From Oscillospiraceae bacterium (GTDB taxonomy: Bacteria; Bacillota_A; Clostridia; Oscillospirales; CAG-272), in assembly GCA_015063445.1 (NCBI GenBank), contig SVUD01000040.1, positions 1 through 17,051 on the forward strand: 17,051 bases of DNA, in the 5' to 3' direction. The notes under the pieces were generated by a model. It ran no database searches, was not told the origin of the DNA, and saw nothing but the letters and a program-made list of their open reading frames with translations. Positions within the stretch are counted from its first letter, which is position 1; every line of letters starts with the position of its first letter. Positions 13,804 through 17,051 of the stretch are shown here, one piece after another. The translations under genes were made by a program, and so were the position numbers.

Positions 13804-15468
13804 ATGTTTAAGAAGATTTTAGCGCTCGTTTTTACACTTCTTTTGGCTATGTTTGCCTTTACTGCGTGCGCAAAAAAGAGCGGAGCTGACGGCAAAAACG
13901 GCATTGATGGACGCGAGGTCGAGTTCAAAATTTCCGAAACTCACGTTCAGTGGAAATATGAAGGCGAGGCTGAGTGGAAGAACCTTATAGCGCTCGATTC
14001 TCTCAAAGGCGCTGACGGTACAAACGGAACTGACGGTACAAACGGAACTAACGGCACAAATGGCACCAACGGTACGAACGGTGCAGATGGACGCGAGGTC
14101 GAGTTCAACGTTTCCGAAACTCACGTCCAGTGGAAATATGAAGGCGAGTCGAAGTGGAAGGACCTTATAGCGCTCGATTCTCTCAAAGGCGCTGACGGTA
14201 CAAACGGAACTAACGGCACAAATGGCACTAGCGGTACGAACGGTGTAGGAATCGAAGACGTATCGTTTAATGATGCAGGAAAGCTTGTTATAACCTTTAC
14301 AGACGGTAATAAGAAAGAACTGGAGATTCCCGAAAAAGAAAAGTGCGTACACAGCTTTGGCGAATGGAAAAATCATAGCGGAAGTACCGTTTTATGTGAA
14401 AACCGTCTTTTCTCAAGAACTTGTAAGGATTGCGGTTTTATAGAGCTTAAGGTCGGCACTGACCATGATTATAGTTTCGAAAACGAGTATCATTTTGATA
14501 GCACACACCATTGGTACGAATGCAATAATTGCGATACTGTAGCAAACTACGGTGAACACGATATAGCCGATTCCGGTTATTGTACGGTATGCATGCAACC
14601 AATCGCTTCCACAAAGGGATTAGAATATGAAGTTTCCGAAGACGGTACGTATGCCCAGCTTGTCGGATATAACGGATCGTCAAGAGAAATCATTATATCG
14701 GGTACTTACGAGGGCTTACCCGTTGAAAAGATAGGTAGCCTTGTATTTGGGGGTATGGCGATTTCTTCGGTAATTATACCCAATAGCGTTATCGAAATCG
14801 GATACGGCGCATTTGGAGGTAGTGCGTTTACTGACATAAATATTCCAAATAGCGTAAGCATAATTGGAGAAAGTGCATTCGAATCGTGTTCTTCTCTTGA
14901 GAGTATAAAAATCCCCAACGGTGTTACCGAGTTGGGAGAGACTTCATTCGCTTATTGTGATTCGCTCAAATCGGTATTTATACCTGAAACAGTTGTAAAC
15001 ATTGGAACCCGTGCCTTTGCTCACTGTAAAAAACTTACCGAAATATCCGTTGATACAAACAATCCTGTATACAAAACTATAGACGGTAATTTGTATACAA
15101 ATGACGGTAAAACACTTATTCAGTATGCCATAGGAAAAACCGATGAACATTTTGAAATTAAAGATGGAATTACAAAGATTTCCGACTTTGCGTTAAACGG
15201 TAGCGAATATATTAAAAGCATTACAATATCCGGAGAAGTTGAAAGAATAGGAAACTTTGCTTTTGCATACGTTACAAGCTTGGAAGCTGTAATCATAACC
15301 GGTAACGTAAAAGAGATCGGCGAGGGCGCATTTATGGGAGATGATGCTCTGACCGATGTATATTACACGGGAAGTGTAACAGAATGGGCGGCTATCAATA
15401 TAGTCGAAACGAGGAACGAAAAATTAATTAACGCTACTTTCCACTTTAACTACGTTCCCGAAAACTAA
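13804..15468 (+). CDS. Surface lipoprotein with collagen-like and BspA-type leucine-rich repeats
   Basis: A 554-residue exported lipoprotein. The signal peptide has a MFKK start, a hydrophobic core and a lipobox FTAC with Cys22 as the lipid-anchored residue. Two near-identical blocks (EVEFKISETHVQWKYEGE and EVEFNVSETHVQWKYEGE, 60 residues apart) are each followed by Gly-Thr-Asn/Asp triplets resembling collagen. Next comes a Cys/His-rich part with repeated CxxC pairs (CKDC, CNNC, CTVC), then about five BspA-type leucine-rich repeats (IPNSVIEIGYGAF, IPNSVSIIGESAF and similar). Such proteins are thought to mediate adhesion in gut bacteria. Start chosen at 13804, with AAGGAG 9 bases upstream; the frame stays open upstream but without a ribosome binding site or signal sequence. 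Confidence 0.88.
   Translation: MFKKILALVFTLLLAMFAFTACAKKSGADGKNGIDGREVEFKISETHVQWKYEGEAEWKNLIALDSLKGADGTNGTDGTNGTNGTNGTNGTNGADGREVEFNVSETHVQWKYEGESKWKDLIALDSLKGADGTNGTNGTNGTSGTNGVGIEDVSFNDAGKLVITFTDGNKKELEIPEKEKCVHSFGEWKNHSGSTVLCENRLFSRTCKDCGFIELKVGTDHDYSFENEYHFDSTHHWYECNNCDTVANYGEHDIADSGYCTVCMQPIASTKGLEYEVSEDGTYAQLVGYNGSSREIIISGTYEGLPVEKIGSLVFGGMAISSVIIPNSVIEIGYGAFGGSAFTDINIPNSVSIIGESAFESCSSLESIKIPNGVTELGETSFAYCDSLKSVFIPETVVNIGTRAFAHCKKLTEISVDTNNPVYKTIDGNLYTNDGKTLIQYAIGKTDEHFEIKDGITKISDFALNGSEYIKSITISGEVERIGNFAFAYVTSLEAVIITGNVKEIGEGAFMGDDALTDVYYTGSVTEWAAINIVETRNEKLINATFHFNYVPEN
13906..14211 (+). repeat. 126-bp direct repeat and 9-bp Gly-Thr-Asn tandem repeats
   Basis: 13906-14031 and 14086-14211 are near-identical with a 180-bp period. 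After each lies a run of 9-bp units coding Gly-Thr-Asn or Gly-Thr-Asp (about 14014-14085 and 14194-14244). All units are multiples of three, so slippage would change protein length without breaking the frame. Confidence 0.85.
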
Positions 15469-15538
15469 AAGCGCCTCATTAACGGTACTTAACAAAAATA
15501 TTTATATTATATAAAAATAAAAAATAAAAAATATTTTT

Positions 15539-15602
15539 AAAAGCCTTGACAACGGTAGAATTATGTGATATAATAGTTCTACCTCTGTCGGAGGCTTTTT
15601 TT
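15539..15602 (+). terminator. Terminator of the lipoprotein gene, wrapped around the next promoter
   Basis: AAAAGCCT (15539-15546) pairs with AGGCTTTT (15592-15599), and inside it GGTAGAA (15554-15560) pairs with TTCTACC (15577-15583). A run of seven T residues (15596-15602) forms the 3' side. RNA arriving from the lipoprotein gene can fold the whole hairpin. The promoter at 15546-15574 lies within it. Confidence 0.6.
15546..15574 (+). promoter_or_regulatory. Consensus promoter of the rpmG-secE-nusG operon
   Basis: A perfect TTGACA (15546-15551), 17 bases, and a perfect TATAAT (15569-15574). Transcription would start near 15581. This is the strongest promoter in the window, as expected for ribosomal protein genes. 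Confidence 0.9.
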
Positions 15603-15701
15603 ACGCGCCGATTTTTCTGGGACTCGCGCGTTTTCTGCTCCGCCATTGAGGGAGGTATTTTTACGGGTTTTCCCGAATTCTATTAGGAGGTGCCGAAAAA
15701 A
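15581..15701 (+). promoter_or_regulatory. Structured leader of rpmG
   Basis: The leader of about 120 bases carries three hairpins. The first is CCTC/GAGG right at the 5' end followed by seven T residues. The second is ACGCGC (15603-15608) with GCGCGT (15626-15631) followed by TTTCT. The third is CGGG TTTT CCCG (15664-15675), ten bases before the AGGAGGT ribosome binding site. The first two look like attenuators. I cannot match the leader to a named ribosomal-protein leader. Confidence 0.5.
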
Positions 15702-15851
15702 ATGAGAGTCAAAATCACATTGGCATGCACAGAGTGCAAGCAAAGAAATTATGACACTAAGAAAAACAAGAAAAATGATCCAGACAGACTTGAAATGAAC
15801 AAGTTCTGCCGTTTCTGCCGCAAACATACTTTGCACAAAGAAACAAAGTAA
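15702..15851 (+). CDS. rpmG: 50S ribosomal protein L33
   Basis: A 49-residue protein of the large ribosomal subunit, near the E-site tRNA. It begins [17 protein letters not shown] and has four cysteines as two CxxC pairs (Cys9/12, Cys36/39), the zinc-binding form of L33. The C-terminus is HTLHKETK, typical of the family, and length is normal. AGGAGGT precedes the ATG. Its position ahead of secE and nusG is the conserved Firmicutes order; the tRNA-Trp gene often found in this cluster is absent. Confidence 0.96.
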   Translation: MRVKITLACTECKQRNYDTKKNKKNDPDRLEMNKFCRFCRKHTLHKETK

Positions 15852-15872
15852 TTTAGAGAGGATTGTTTTATT

Positions 15873-16166
15873 ATGTCAAATGAAATGAAGAATGAAAACG
15901 TTCAGGTTGAAGAAGTAGCCGCTTCCGCTAAGGCGAAGAAGGTTGTTAAAAAGGAGAACTTCTTCAAGCGCATTTGGAAAAAGCTCGTTAAGCTCTGCAA
16001 GGACACAAAGGGCGAAATGAAAAAGGTTGTATGGACTCCTAAGTCCGAGCTCTGGAAGAACACTAAGCTTGTTCTCTTCTCTGTTGTTGCTGTCAGCCTT
16101 GCTATCGCCGTTGTTGATACCGCCTTTACTTATCTCTTTACTACGATTGCCGGTCTCATCGGCTAA
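15873..16166 (+). CDS. secE: Preprotein translocase subunit SecE
   Basis: A 97-residue small subunit of the SecYEG channel. A charged Lys/Glu-rich N-terminal tail (1-30) leads to the conserved amphipathic segment (GEMKKVVWTPKSELWKNT), followed by a single membrane helix (about 66-92). One-helix SecE is normal for Gram-positive bacteria; the tail is longer than in the minimal 60-residue form. GAGAGGA precedes the ATG. It lies 21 bases after rpmG and 12 bases before nusG. Confidence 0.95.
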   Translation: MSNEMKNENVQVEEVAASAKAKKVVKKENFFKRIWKKLVKLCKDTKGEMKKVVWTPKSELWKNTKLVLFSVVAVSLAIAVVDTAFTYLFTTIAGLIG

Positions 16167-16178
16167 GAGGCTCGTATC

Positions 16179-16721
16179 ATGAGTAACATTAACGAGAAAA
16201 ACCTTGGTCCCAGATGGTACGTAGCTCACACTTATACAGGCTACGAAAACAAAGTTAAAATCAGCATTGAGAAAATCGTTGAAAACCGCGGTCTCGAGCA
16301 CTTGATCTATGATATCAAGATTCCTGTTGAGATAACCGAGGAAACAAACGATAAAGGCGAGGTTAAGCAGATCGAAACTAAGCTTTTCCCCAGCTATGTA
16401 TTCGTTAAAATGACAATGACTGATGAAAGCTGGCACGTTGTTCGTAATATTACGGGCGTTACCGGCTTCGTAGGTCCGGGTTCCGAGCCTACTCCCCTTA
16501 CTGATGAAGAAATCGCTATGTTCCAGGTTGAAGTTATTAAGGACGAGTTCCTCTTCAACATCGGTGATAACGTTACTGTTGTTGACGGTATCTTCCAGGG
16601 TTACTCTGGCGTTCTTCAAAACATCAGCGACGACAAGAAACAGCTTGGTATTCTTGTTTCGACTGAAAAGCGTGACTTCCCCATCATCGTAGATGCAAAG
16701 GACGTCCGCATAGTAGAATAA
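16179..16721 (+). CDS. nusG: Transcription termination/antitermination protein NusG
   Basis: A 180-residue protein that binds the RNA polymerase clamp and affects pausing, termination and coupling to ribosomes. The NGN domain (about 10-115) has RWYVAHTYTGYENKV and the FPSYVFVKM strand. The KOW domain (about 127-178) contains GDNVTVVDGIFQGYSGVLQ. Length matches Bacillus NusG (177). AGAGG lies before the ATG. It is followed by a 99-base gap holding the L11 operon leader. Confidence 0.97.
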   Translation: MSNINEKNLGPRWYVAHTYTGYENKVKISIEKIVENRGLEHLIYDIKIPVEITEETNDKGEVKQIETKLFPSYVFVKMTMTDESWHVVRNITGVTGFVGPGSEPTPLTDEEIAMFQVEVIKDEFLFNIGDNVTVVDGIFQGYSGVLQNISDDKKQLGILVSTEKRDFPIIVDAKDVRIVE

Positions 16722-16753
16722 GGATATACCTTTTCTACTCGGCCATTATTATT

Positions 16754-16801
16754 GTGGGAGGGAGAAAAATCTTTTCTAAATTCTCCCGATTTCAGCACCA
16801 C
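16754..16801 (+). promoter_or_regulatory. L1-binding mRNA leader of the L11-L1 operon
   Basis: GTGG (16754-16757) pairs with CCAC (16798-16801), and GGGAGAA (16760-16766) pairs with TTCTCCC (16781-16787). Between the stems is an asymmetric loop, GA on the 5' side and GATTTCAGCA on the 3' side. GTGGGAGG plus ACCAC resembles the L1 site in 23S rRNA helix 76. In other bacteria free L1 binds such a leader and represses its own operon. This leaves the ribosome binding site (16805-16810) just outside the stem. Confidence 0.72.
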
Positions 16802-16820
16802 ATATGGAGGTTTAATTATC

Positions 16821-17051
16821 ATGGCAAAGAAAATAATGGGTTATATCAAATTACAGCTTCCTGCCGGAAAGGCTACTCCCCAGCCCCCTGTAGGTCCCGC
16901 ACTCGGTCAGTACGGTGTTGCAATTCCCGCTTTCACTAAGGAATTCAACGACAGAACCAAGAATGATATCGGACTTATCATCCCCGTTATCATCACCGTT
17001 TACGCAGACCGTTCGTTCACTTTCATTACTAAGACTCCTCCCGCAGCAGTT
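16821..17051 (+). CDS. rplK: 50S ribosomal protein L11, 5' part
   Basis: The first 77 codons of L11; the reading frame is still open at the window end (full L11 is about 141 residues). Visible hallmarks are the N-terminal domain sequence [19 protein letters not shown] followed by PALGQ, then [13 protein letters not shown] near the cut. The N-terminal domain is where thiostrepton and release factors act, and where L11 senses the stringent factor RelA. TGGAGG lies 10 bases before the ATG. rplA (L1) should follow outside the window. Confidence 0.96.
   Translation, partial: MAKKIMGYIKLQLPAGKATPQPPVGPALGQYGVAIPAFTKEFNDRTKNDIGLIIPVIITVYADRSFTFITKTPPAAV

Noticed and set aside
14014..14085. Short tandem repeats as a CRISPR array
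   Set aside because: The units are 9 bp, in frame, without unique spacers, and encode Gly-Thr-Asn.
15876..16619. Minus-strand open frame of 247 codons opposite secE and nusG
   Set aside because: It is a mirror of strongly codon-biased genes and has no independent support.

Overview
The window looks like chromosomal DNA of an AT-rich, Gram-positive, gut-type Clostridia (Oscillospirales or Christensenellales-like, probably uncultured). The basis is the strong AGGAGG-type ribosome binding sites, consensus TTGACA/TATAAT promoters, a CwlD-type amidase, an L33-SecE-NusG-L11 operon, and a lipoprotein with collagen-like Gly-Thr-Asn repeats and BspA-type leucine-rich repeats. The lineage is inferred from gene style; there is no rRNA here to confirm it.

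Layout, left to right. (1) 1-376 has no protein gene. It holds two identical 99-bp copies of a three-hairpin element 224 bp apart, a terminator, and the terminator of the next gene. (2) 377-2458 (-) encodes an EF-G-like GTPase. (3) 2771-4599 (+) is a two-gene ABC-2 exporter operon with a possible operator over its promoter. (4) 4705-7481 (-) runs membrane protein, CwlD-like amidase, then radA. The amidase ribosome binding site is buried in a terminator-like hairpin. (5) 7648-9564 (+) holds a XerC/D-type recombinase followed by an XRE/TPR regulator. (6) 9700-10500 (+) is an AraC-family regulator, convergent with 10629-13199 (-), a large GH106-like putative glycoside hydrolase. The two promoter regions share a 38-bp bipartite element. 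(7) 13532-15467 holds a promoter, a large stem-closed RNA leader ending in a UUCG terminator, and a repeat-rich lipoprotein. (8) 15546-17051 (+) is the operon rpmG-secE-nusG-rplK, with a structured leader and an L1-binding-site mimic ahead of rplK. rplK is cut by the window end.

How the parts work together: regions 2, 4 and 8 are housekeeping (translation, repair, wall, secretion, ribosome synthesis). The accessory part is 7.6-15.5 kb. There a sugar-type AraC regulator probably controls itself and the hydrolase, and a surface lipoprotein sits behind an unexplained structured RNA. That RNA (about 13544-13765) and the shared AraC-type element (9638-9675 and 13347-13384) are the two most interesting signals. 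All structures were found by eye; no folding or database search was run.
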